Positions 6,998 through 13,622 of a DNA stretch of 13,622 bases are shown here, piece after piece. Position 1 is the stretch's first letter, and the number at the start of each line of letters is the position of its first letter. Both the position numbers and the translations under genes were made by a program. Source of the DNA: an uncultured Selenomonadaceae bacterium (GTDB lineage Bacteria > Bacillota > Negativicutes > Selenomonadales > Selenomonadaceae). The stretch is from contig CAJODU010000084.1 of NCBI GenBank assembly GCA_905233325.1, positions 1-13,622 on the forward strand, read 5' to 3'. The notes beneath the pieces are model-generated. The model worked only from the letters and a program-made list of their open reading frames with translations. It did not search any database and had not been told where the DNA came from.

Positions 6998-7714
6998 CTA
7001 TTTCAATGACAAGATTTTTAACGTCTCTTTAGCTGCCATTTGTTCCGCACTCTTCTTGCTCTTGCCGATACCGCTGCCGTAGATCTTGCCGTCAATATCG
7101 ACAGCATACTCATAGACGCGATTGTGATCGGGACCGTTGACGCTGATCTCAACATAAGTGAGAACGCTTGGCGGCATCTGCTGAACAATTTCTTGCAGGA
7201 CAGTCTTGTAATCGCTCCTGTTGACGCCTTCTTTGACATTTTCAAACTCCGGAGCAAGCTGCCTGATAACATAATCTCTCGCGACCTCCCAGCCTTGATC
7301 GAGATATATGGCACCAATGACAGCCTCGAAGGCGTCCTCAAGTGTAGAATCACGTTCTCTGCCGCCGTTTGACTCCTCGCCATGTCCCAGCAAAATAATC
7401 TTTCCCATATTCAGCTTTCTGGCGAGTTTAGATAGAGTATCTTGGCAAACGATACTCGCCCTGGTTCTTGTCAACTCGCCCTCGGAGAAGTCTGTAAAGT
7501 GACTATAGAGGTAAGTGCTGGAGGAGAGTTCAAGGACGGCATCACCCAAAAACTCCAACTTTTCATTGTCGGGGACTTGGCGATCCATCTCGTTGGCATA
7601 GGAGGTGTGAGTCAGGGCAGTGTTGAGGAGCTCTATATCGTTGAAGTGGACTCCGATCAGCTTTTCAAATCTCACCAACGTCTGTCGTCTCTGCTCGGTT
7701 AAACTTTCACTCAA
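6998..7714 (-). CDS. rnc: Ribonuclease III
   Basis: Double-strand-specific endoribonuclease that processes rRNA precursors and other structured RNAs in the cytoplasm. The 238-residue product has the N-terminal catalytic domain with the signature NEKLEFLGDAV (residues 50-60; E51, E54 and D58 match E. coli E38, E41 and D45) and the second metal-binding pair D127/E130 in EDAFEA. A C-terminal double-stranded-RNA-binding domain runs from about SDYKTVLQEIVQQ (168) to KSAEQMAAKETL (221-232). The frame is open to GTG at 7729, directly after the fabF stop, but the TTG at 7714 is better placed behind GAGGGTGG and gives MSESLTEQRRQ. It follows fabF by 15 bases and is presumably translated from the same message. 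Confidence 0.96.
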   Translation of the reverse strand: MSESLTEQRRQTLVRFEKLIGVHFNDIELLNTALTHTSYANEMDRQVPDNEKLEFLGDAVLELSSSTYLYSHFTDFSEGELTRTRASIVCQDTLSKLARKLNMGKIILLGHGEESNGGRERDSTLEDAFEAVIGAIYLDQGWEVARDYVIRQLAPEFENVKEGVNRSDYKTVLQEIVQQMPPSVLTYVEISVNGPDHNRVYEYAVDIDGKIYGSGIGKSKKSAEQMAAKETLKILSLK

Positions 7715-7729
7715 AAAAACCACCCTCAC

Positions 7730-8974
7730 CTAGTCAACAAACTTCTGCAAGACAATGCAAGCGTTGTGACCACCGAAACCGAAAGAATTTGATACAGCCT
7801 TATTGACAACCTTCTTCTTGGCGGTGTTGGGGACATAGTCCAGATCCATACCTTCGTCAGGCGTCTCGTAATTGATAGTTGGAGGAATGATATCATTTTC
7901 GATTGTCAAGGCAGTGGCAATGCACTCCACGCCGCCGGCAGCACCGAGCAGGTGACCTATCATTGACTTGTTGGAAGAGACGGACATTTCCTTAGCGTGT
8001 TCACCGAAGACAGTTTTAATGGCTTCGCTCTCGCCCTCGTCATTCATATGAGTTGATGTGCCGTGAGCGTTGATGTAGTCAATCTCTTCAGGCTTGACAC
8101 CGGCGTCGTCGATGGCAAGTTGCATACATTTAGCTTGATATTCACCATGCGGTGCAGGGCTGGTGATGTGGTAGGCGTCGCAGTTGGTGCCATAGCCTAT
8201 AATCTCAGCATAGATGTGAGCTCCGCGTGCTTTGGCATTGTCAAGGCTTTCGAGCAGTACCACCCCAGAGCCTTCACCCATGACAAAGCCGCTGCGGTTC
8301 TTGTCAAAGGGTCTTGAGGCGTGAGCGGGATCATCATTATGATCAACACAGAGTGCCTTCATAGCACAGAAACCGGCAATGGGACCTTGAGTAATGCTTG
8401 CCTCAGAGCCGCCGGCGAGGATCATATCAGCACCGCCGCTCTGAATGAGTTTGAACGCCTCGCCGATACAGTTAGTGCCGGTGGCACAAGCGGTGGCAAT
8501 GCAGATTGAAGGACCATGCAGCTTGAGCTCAATGGAAACTTGACCGGCGGCCATATTCGGAATGAGCATAGGAATGAAGAATGGACTGATCCTTGAAGGT
8601 CCTTTATCAAAGAGCTTTTCATATTGAGAGTGCAGCGTCTCAATACCGCCAATGCCGGAACCGATGAAGACGCCGAAACGGTCGCGATCAACTTTATCAA
8701 GATCAATCTTTGAATCCTCAATGGCGAGCTTGGCGGCAGCAAGAGCGAATTGAGTATAGTGATCCATTCTCTTTGATTCCTTCTTGTCGATGAAGTCCTC
8801 AGCATTGAAGTCTGTCACTTCAGCGGCAATCTGTGCGGGATAGTCGGTCGGATCAAAGTGAGTGATTCTGCCTATACCATTCTTGCCCGCAATAAGAGAA
8901 TCCCAAAATTTCTCCTTGCCGATACCAATCGGAGTGACGGCACCCAGCCCCGTTATAACAACTCTATTTTTCAA
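7730..8974 (-). CDS. fabF: Beta-ketoacyl-ACP synthase II
   Basis: Condenses malonyl-ACP with a growing acyl-ACP in type II fatty acid elongation. The 414-residue protein has the thiolase-fold catalytic triad: C163 in TACATGTNCI, H304 in NAHGTSTHMND and H341 in SNKSMIGHLLGAAGG, with conserved K336. The C-terminal NSFGFGGHN loop is present. TTG at 8974 is chosen because AGGAG lies 7 bases upstream and it yields MKNRVVITGLGAVTP; the GTG at 8992 overlaps the ribosome binding site. It heads a fabF-rnc operon from a strong promoter. In many Firmicutes acpP lies just upstream of fabF; no acyl carrier protein gene is seen here. Confidence 0.96.
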   Translation of the reverse strand: MKNRVVITGLGAVTPIGIGKEKFWDSLIAGKNGIGRITHFDPTDYPAQIAAEVTDFNAEDFIDKKESKRMDHYTQFALAAAKLAIEDSKIDLDKVDRDRFGVFIGSGIGGIETLHSQYEKLFDKGPSRISPFFIPMLIPNMAAGQVSIELKLHGPSICIATACATGTNCIGEAFKLIQSGGADMILAGGSEASITQGPIAGFCAMKALCVDHNDDPAHASRPFDKNRSGFVMGEGSGVVLLESLDNAKARGAHIYAEIIGYGTNCDAYHITSPAPHGEYQAKCMQLAIDDAGVKPEEIDYINAHGTSTHMNDEGESEAIKTVFGEHAKEMSVSSNKSMIGHLLGAAGGVECIATALTIENDIIPPTINYETPDEGMDLDYVPNTAKKKVVNKAVSNSFGFGGHNACIVLQKFVD

Positions 8975-9011
8975 ATTGATTACTCCTCTCACGAAGGATT
9001 TTTATTTTATT

Positions 9012-9040
9012 ATTTTACCATTGCAAATGAGGATTGTCAA
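9012..9040 (-). promoter_or_regulatory. SigA-type promoter of fabF-rnc
   Basis: On the minus strand TTGACA (9035-9040), a 17-base spacer and TAAAAT (9012-9017) form a near-consensus promoter, with TG one base before the -10 box (extended -10). The predicted start is about 30 bases before the fabF TTG. Confidence 0.8.
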
Positions 9041-9081
9041 TTTTTGCTTTCAATCAGACACGGGCATTTAGGTGCGTGAAC

Positions 9082-9195
9082 TTGAAACTCAGCTCAAAGC
9101 CAAAAAAAGCAGGAAATAAGCAACTCAAAAAGGTAAATAGAGTTGTGGAACTTCTTGCCCTCAATGCAGGAGATTTTGTATTTGTGAAGAAGTAA
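9082..9195 (+). CDS. Possible small ORF upstream of acetolactate synthase
   Basis: A 37-codon frame starts at TTG (9082) behind AGGTG with 7-base spacing and ends with TAA at 9193-9195, 32 bases before the ilvB start. The peptide is rich in lysine at its start and ends NRVVELLALNAGDFVFVKK. It has several valine and leucine codons but no dense run of them and no following terminator hairpin, so it does not look like a classical branched-chain attenuator leader. It resembles no protein I recognise and may not be expressed. Nothing else is recognisable in the 250-base gap between fabF and ilvB apart from the fabF promoter. Confidence 0.25.
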   Translation: MKLSSKPKKAGNKQLKKVNRVVELLALNAGDFVFVKK

Positions 9196-9227
9196 TAACG
9201 TTGTAATATAGAATGGAGGAGAAATTT

Positions 9228-10919
9228 TTGAAAATAAATGGAGCGCAGGCGGTACTTGAGTGCCTGAAGAGAGAAGGCGTCGACTTGGTGTTTGGATACC
9301 CTGGCGGCGTTGTTTTAAAATTGTATGATGAAATTTACAAGGCAAACTTTCCACATATTTTGACGGGGCATGAGCAGGGAGCAGTCCACGCGGCTGACGG
9401 TTATGCTCGTGCCACCGGTAAAGTCGGTGTAGTGATTGCAACTTCAGGCCCCGGTGCCGCTAATCTCATCACCGGCATCGCAACGGCTAATATGGATTCA
9501 ATCCCACTTGTCTGCATTACCGGACAAGTTGCCAATCCCGCAATCGGCAAGGATTCTTTCCAGGAAGTCGACGTCTGTGGCATCACAACGCCAATAACCA
9601 AGCATAATTATTTAGTCAAAGATGTTAGAGAATTGCCGCGCATATTAAAAGAGGCTTTCTTCATTGCAAGGACAGGACGTACGGGTCCCGTCTCTATTGA
9701 TGTTGCGGCTGATGTTTTCAACACGGAATTTGAATTTAACTATCCTGAAGATATTAAGCTGCGCGGCTACACCGGCAAATATATCGGTGACGAGGCGGAG
9801 ATTGACGCGGCTATACAAGCCATTGCGGCAAGCGAGAAACCTATAATTTTCTACGGCGGCGGAGTTACGCTCTCTAACACTTCCGACGAGTTAAGGTCGA
9901 TTATCAGACGGCTCGGCTGTCCCGTAACTTCGACGATTATGGGACTTGGCTGTGTTGATCCGAATGATAAACACTATCTCGGATTCGCCGGCATGCACGG
10001 AGCCTATGCTGCCAATATGGCAATTCAGGAAAGTGACTTGATTATTGCGATAGGAATGAGATTTAGTGACAGAGTGACGGGCAGAGTGGCTGACTTCGCA
10101 CCGAATGCCAAAATCATTCACTTTGAGCTTGATCCTGCCGAAGTCAATAAGAATGTTCGCGTCGATTATAGGGTTCTGGGGGATTTATCTTGGTCGTTGC
10201 CTATCCTCCGCGCTAAGCTGGACACCTTGACGACTGATTTTGAAACAAGATACAGCAACTGGCTGCAAGCTGTCCTTGACAAGGGGAATGATCACCCGTT
10301 CGGCTACAGCGTTGAGGGTGATTCCATTAAGCCCGGTGCACTTATCACAAAGATCAGCGAACTCAGTGACGATAACACCATTGCCGTCACTGATGTTGGT
10401 CAGCACCAAATGTGGGCGGCACAGTTCTTCAAGGCAAAAAATCCGCGTCAATTCCTCACCAGCGGTGGTCTCGGTACAATGGGATTCGGTCTCCCCGCGG
10501 CTATGGGTGCAAAGTTAGGTTGTCCCCACAAGAAAGTTGTTCTTTTCACAGGTGACGGCAGCATTATGATGAATATTCAAGAGCTGGCGACGATTGCCGA
10601 TCACGATATTGATGTCAAAGTTGTCATTGTGCATAACTTCATACTTGGTATGGTCGGGCAGTGGCAGAGGCTATTTTATAATCATCATTACTCACAGTCG
10701 GAACTCAAGGGCAAGCGTGACTTTGTGAAGATTGCCGAGGCAATGGGTATCAAAGGCTACCGTCTTGACAAGGCTGAGGAGCTTGAGACGAGGCTGCCGG
10801 AGATTCTTTCTTCTGAAGGACCGGCGGTGATTGATGTCATAGTTCCCGAAGAGGAGAACGTCCTGCCGATGGTTCCAGGTGGAAAGCGTCTTGATCAGAT
10901 GGTACTCGGTACAAATTGA
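9228..10919 (+). CDS. ilvB: Acetolactate synthase large (catalytic) subunit
   Basis: Thiamine-diphosphate enzyme that joins two pyruvates (or pyruvate and 2-ketobutyrate) in the first common step of valine, leucine and isoleucine synthesis. The 563-residue length is usual. The N-terminal domain has FGYPGG and the catalytic glutamate E49 in GHEQGAVHAADGYARATG. The C-terminal thiamine-diphosphate/Mg motif runs from GDGS (442-445, D443) to N470, followed by LGMV and QWQRLFY. Two local differences stand out: the usual NN pair before the loop is HN followed by F471, and the usual GMV-R-QWQ arginine is glycine. The start is TTG at 9228, six bases after GGAGGAG; the ATG at 9213 is inside that site. 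The small regulatory subunit gene ilvN does not follow; the next gene is a polysaccharide ligase. Confidence 0.92.
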   Translation: MKINGAQAVLECLKREGVDLVFGYPGGVVLKLYDEIYKANFPHILTGHEQGAVHAADGYARATGKVGVVIATSGPGAANLITGIATANMDSIPLVCITGQVANPAIGKDSFQEVDVCGITTPITKHNYLVKDVRELPRILKEAFFIARTGRTGPVSIDVAADVFNTEFEFNYPEDIKLRGYTGKYIGDEAEIDAAIQAIAASEKPIIFYGGGVTLSNTSDELRSIIRRLGCPVTSTIMGLGCVDPNDKHYLGFAGMHGAYAANMAIQESDLIIAIGMRFSDRVTGRVADFAPNAKIIHFELDPAEVNKNVRVDYRVLGDLSWSLPILRAKLDTLTTDFETRYSNWLQAVLDKGNDHPFGYSVEGDSIKPGALITKISELSDDNTIAVTDVGQHQMWAAQFFKAKNPRQFLTSGGLGTMGFGLPAAMGAKLGCPHKKVVLFTGDGSIMMNIQELATIADHDIDVKVVIVHNFILGMVGQWQRLFYNHHYSQSELKGKRDFVKIAEAMGIKGYRLDKAEELETRLPEILSSEGPAVIDVIVPEEENVLPMVPGGKRLDQMVLGTN

Positions 10920-10979
10920 GCAGACAGTTGATATAACATTCACCTGACACTACCTGCTTCTAAGGAGTTTATTTGTAAA

Positions 10980-12869
10980 TTGAAACGTGTAAACGTATTT
11001 ATCAGAAGGCAGCGCATTAAAAAGCTGGAGATGTGGACAATGCGAGCCATTGTTGCCGAATGTTTCTTCCTTGCACTCTTTCCAAGTGTTGCCGCAGCGG
11101 CTGTCCTCGTGGGAATCATCGCTTGGCTGATGAGGCTGCGAATTGATACAAGATTCAAACTCAGGGGACTGCCGCTTGATCTGCAGGTGGGATTATTCGC
11201 CCTTATCAGTGCAATCTCGGTCTTCTTCTCGTCGGCAAGGAGTTTTGAGCTGATTTATCATTACTTCGCCTTTGTCGGCGTGTATATGCTGACATATTTA
11301 CTGATAGGGCAGAACATACGGACGCGAGCCCAAGTCAATAGAGTTGTGCTGGCTTTATCTCTGTCCGCTCTCTTAGTGGTGCTGTGGGGATATTTTCAAT
11401 ACATATTCGGAATTGATACCGCAGATATGAAGTGGGTGGATCCCGAAAAGTTCCCCGAACTCAAGAACAGAGTCTTCTCGACGCTTGAGAATCCTAATAT
11501 CTTGGCGGGTTACCTTGATGTCTTCATCTGCTTGGCATTAGGGGTGCTTGCGAAACTCAGCGGCAGGACGCCTAAATTGATAATGCTGATCTTGATAGCA
11601 ATGCTCGCGGCTTGCCTTGCAATGACTTATTCAAGAGGGGCATATTTGAGCATAGGAATCGTCTTCATCGTCTACGGAATAATACAGGATTGGCGAGTGT
11701 TGGCGTTGTTTCTGATTGTGAGTGCCGGTATCTTCATTTCTGATTCTGCATTCGTTCACAGGCTTACGTCAATACTTGAAATGACAGACAGTTCGCAAGG
11801 GCTAAGGGTTGGAATTTGGGTCAGTACACTTGCAATGATTGCAGATCACCCATTCATTGGGATTGGCTGGGGTGCCTTCAAAGATGTCTATCCAAGTTAC
11901 GATTATTATCTAAAAGGCACTGATGTGCTGATTTACCACGCCCACAATATATATCTTCACTATGCGGCAGAGATTGGCATTGTTGGTGCACTGACTTTCT
12001 TCTGGTGCATTTTCGGCACTATGCTTATGTCTCTGGAGCTTGGCAACAATGAGAAATATCAAGCCTTCAAGGAAAAAATTCTGGAAATTCTCAATAAGGT
12101 AACCGGAATTGATCTCAAAGGACGTATCACAAAATTTAAAGATGAAGTCAAAGTCAAATATCAAGGTGAGATCAACAAAGTAAGCCGTATTTTTGGCGTT
12201 GAAGGGATCATTGCCGATAAACTTTCAAGCCTCTCCGAAAAGTTTGTCAACTGGTTTTCACATTCTTCCAATACTGAAGCCAACCTTCCGCCGGAGACTC
12301 GTCCCGACGAGGATAAGGCTTTAATTATCGACAAAGAGCAGAGCGACGAGAAGAAAGATTCAGAAGACGCAAGGACAACCGCGCAGGACAAAGGTGACAC
12401 GGAAGAGGTTAAAGCTGATGATAGTAATGCAGACATCATTGAAGAAGTAAACAATCCCGATGATGATAAAGCTGTCGATCAACCACCTGCCAAAAAGGCT
12501 GCTGTCTCAAATTCAGACGATGTGAGCGAAGAATACGACAAAGTAATTGAATTGTTTGATAAAAATGCTAAAGATGACATTGAGGAAGATGATATTGAAG
12601 ATGATAAATCAAGCAGATTCAGAAGACAGAAGGGGTCGCCGCTTTTTGATATAAGTGAAGTCAAGGCTGTGAATAAATATCAAATAGCTGAAGGTGTGAA
12701 GTTCGGAATAGGGCTGGCATTACTTTCAATGGCACTAAATGGCTTTACAGATGACCTGCTGTTCAACATACCGACCTCAATGTTGATGTGGATATTAGTC
12801 GCCCTCGCAGCGGCAATAGAATCACTACCCGAAAAGGAAGAGGAGAAGAGGAGGCATTACAGAAGATGA
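10980..12869 (+). CDS. O-antigen ligase-like (Wzy_C family) membrane protein with acidic insertion
   Basis: Polytopic inner-membrane protein of the WaaL/Wzy_C type, which joins or polymerises undecaprenyl-linked glycans at the outer face of the membrane. Of 629 residues, the first 350 hold about ten hydrophobic segments; the family regions YSRGAYLS (217-224, with R219), HPFIGIGWGAF (290-300) and HAHNIYLHYAAEIG (320-333, including H322-N323) are visible. Two closing hydrophobic segments are at about 570-588 and 597-613. Between them lies an unusual hydrophilic stretch of about 210 residues (355-567), first lysine-rich and then strongly acidic (PDDDKAVD, DDIEEDDIEDD). Family members normally go from the core to the last helices directly. 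The start is TTG at 10980 with AAGGAG 12 bases upstream (long spacing; less certain). The stop overlaps the rex start by 4 bases. It could be a ligase for lipopolysaccharide or another glycan. Confidence 0.82.
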   Translation: MKRVNVFIRRQRIKKLEMWTMRAIVAECFFLALFPSVAAAAVLVGIIAWLMRLRIDTRFKLRGLPLDLQVGLFALISAISVFFSSARSFELIYHYFAFVGVYMLTYLLIGQNIRTRAQVNRVVLALSLSALLVVLWGYFQYIFGIDTADMKWVDPEKFPELKNRVFSTLENPNILAGYLDVFICLALGVLAKLSGRTPKLIMLILIAMLAACLAMTYSRGAYLSIGIVFIVYGIIQDWRVLALFLIVSAGIFISDSAFVHRLTSILEMTDSSQGLRVGIWVSTLAMIADHPFIGIGWGAFKDVYPSYDYYLKGTDVLIYHAHNIYLHYAAEIGIVGALTFFWCIFGTMLMSLELGNNEKYQAFKEKILEILNKVTGIDLKGRITKFKDEVKVKYQGEINKVSRIFGVEGIIADKLSSLSEKFVNWFSHSSNTEANLPPETRPDEDKALIIDKEQSDEKKDSEDARTTAQDKGDTEEVKADDSNADIIEEVNNPDDDKAVDQPPAKKAAVSNSDDVSEEYDKVIELFDKNAKDDIEEDDIEDDKSSRFRRQKGSPLFDISEVKAVNKYQIAEGVKFGIGLALLSMALNGFTDDLLFNIPTSMLMWILVALAAAIESLPEKEEEKRRHYRR

Positions 12870-13501
12870 AATCTGCTATTTCACAAGCGACGATAGGAAG
12901 GCTTGCACTTTACTTTCGCCTGTTTAAATCGTTATATGAAAACGGCGTGCAGATAATCTCCTCTGAGGATCTGGGCAAGAAGTTGGATATAACGCCTGTG
13001 CAAATCAGGAAAGACCTGGCAATATTCGGACAATTCGGAATGAAGGGTGTAGGATATTTCACTGCCGAGATGGTAAGCAAAATCGGCAATATCTTGGGTC
13101 TCAACAATCATTGGAATATGGCTATAGTTGGCGTGGGACACCTTGGCGGGGCGTTGGCAAATTATAAAAACTTTGAGGAAAACGGTTTCAAGCTCGCCGC
13201 TCTCTTCGACAAGGACATAAGAATCATCGGCTCCACCGTCCACGGTATACAGATCTCTGATATAAGGAATTTGAAATCTGTCGTCAAAAATCGCAGCATA
13301 CATATAGGTATTATCACAGTGCCTGCTCTTGCGGCTCAAGATATTGCGAATATGTTGGTTGACGCCGGCGTCAAGGGGATATGGAACTTTGCCCCGACAA
13401 AGATTGATGTTCCTGCAGAGATTCCCCTGGTCAATGAAGACTTAGCTATGGACTTGAGTATCTTGTCTTATCACATTTCAAGAGATAGAGGGGAGATTTA
13501 G
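12866..13501 (+). CDS. rex: Redox-sensing transcriptional repressor Rex
   Basis: Repressor that senses the NADH/NAD+ ratio: high NADH releases it from operators upstream of fermentation and respiration genes. The 211-residue product has an N-terminal winged helix (about 1-78, with ISSEDLGKKLDITPVQIRKD as the DNA-binding helices and FGQFGMKGVGY as the wing), then a Rossmann domain with the dinucleotide motif GVGHLGGAL (89-97) and the conserved ending NFAPTKIDVP and DLSILSYHI. ATG at 12866 overlaps the stop of the preceding gene (ATGA) and has GGAGG 11 bases upstream. The frame is open further upstream, but only within the ligase gene. Translational coupling to the ligase is likely. Its targets are not known; a possible site lies at pfkA. 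Confidence 0.95.
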   Translation: MKSAISQATIGRLALYFRLFKSLYENGVQIISSEDLGKKLDITPVQIRKDLAIFGQFGMKGVGYFTAEMVSKIGNILGLNNHWNMAIVGVGHLGGALANYKNFEENGFKLAALFDKDIRIIGSTVHGIQISDIRNLKSVVKNRSIHIGIITVPALAAQDIANMLVDAGVKGIWNFAPTKIDVPAEIPLVNEDLAMDLSILSYHISRDRGEI

Positions 13502-13503
13502 CG

Positions 13504-13622
13504 ATGACAATTCCTGATGAAGATTTTATTCGCGGCACCGTCCCTATGACTAAGCAAGAGATTAGAATCCTCACAATGGCAAAAGCTCAACTCAAGCCTA
13601 ATGATGTGGTTATTGATATTGG
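13504..13622 (+). CDS. cbiT: CbiT-type precorrin methyltransferase/decarboxylase subunit, cut by the right edge
   Basis: Only the first 39 codons are in view. They begin MTIPDEDFIRG, then VPMTKQEIR, then LKPNDVVIDIG, which matches the start of CbiT, the S-adenosylmethionine-dependent enzyme that methylates and decarboxylates at C-15/C-12 of the corrin precursor in cobalamin synthesis. The last visible residues are the beginning of SAM-binding motif I. The ATG is two bases after the rex stop, behind GAGGGGAG. A cobalamin operon probably continues outside the window. Confidence 0.8.
   Translation, partial: MTIPDEDFIRGTVPMTKQEIRILTMAKAQLKPNDVVIDI

Noticed and set aside
10920..10979. Terminator between ilvB and the ligase gene.
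   Set aside because: Only a short imperfect pairing (GAGCAG with CTGCTTC) and no T run; read-through is more likely.
1..13622. CRISPR arrays, tRNA/rRNA genes, toxin-antitoxin or defence gene clusters.
   Set aside because: No regularly spaced repeats, no tRNA-like cloverleaf noticed, and every sizeable frame is explained by other families.

Overview
The window most likely comes from a diderm Firmicute (class Negativicutes, Selenomonas/Anaerovibrio-like). This is inferred from a mix of traits. Outer-membrane polysaccharide genes (a Wzy_C/O-antigen-ligase-type protein, an RmlB-type dehydratase, a family 8 glycosyltransferase) sit beside typical Firmicutes genes (Rex redox repressor, a TerD-like protein). 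The anaerobic-type cobalamin gene cbiT begins at the right edge. Promoters are sigma-70/SigA-like, Shine-Dalgarno sequences are strong, and an unusual share of genes start with TTG.

Layout. (1) 1-3533, minus strand: a cysS - rmlB/rfbB - glycosyltransferase operon read from a strong promoter at about 3570-3598. The glycosyltransferase runs off the left edge and is broken by a one-base shift in a run of eight G. (2) 3534-3770: divergent promoter region; the pfkA promoter overlaps a possible Rex operator. (3) 3771-4787, plus: pfkA (ATP-dependent 6-phosphofructokinase) and its intrinsic terminator. (4) 4892-6760, plus: a TerD-domain protein, then coaBC (coenzyme A biosynthesis). (5) 6741-6950: remnant of an IS200/IS605-type element (3' end of tnpB plus terminal hairpins) inserted at the very end of coaBC, which now takes its last codons and its stop from the element; a bidirectional terminator follows. 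(6) 6998-8974, minus: fabF - rnc operon from a strong promoter at 9012-9040. (7) 9228-13622, plus: acetolactate synthase large subunit, a polytopic O-antigen-ligase-like protein with a long acidic insertion, rex (overlapping the ligase by 4 bases) and the start of cbiT.

How the genes fit together. Most are housekeeping genes: tRNA charging, glycolysis, CoA, fatty acid and branched-chain amino acid synthesis, RNA processing. The surface-polysaccharide genes are interleaved with them. Rex normally ties NADH/NAD+ balance to fermentative metabolism, and a Rex-like palindrome lies over the pfkA -10 box, so local redox control of glycolysis is possible but unproven. I see no CRISPR array, tRNA, rRNA or complete mobile element. 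I did not find a clearly new multi-gene system. The most unusual items are the G-tract frameshift in the glycosyltransferase, the tnpB remnant that supplies the coaBC stop codon, the acidic insertion in the ligase, and the clustering of TTG starts.
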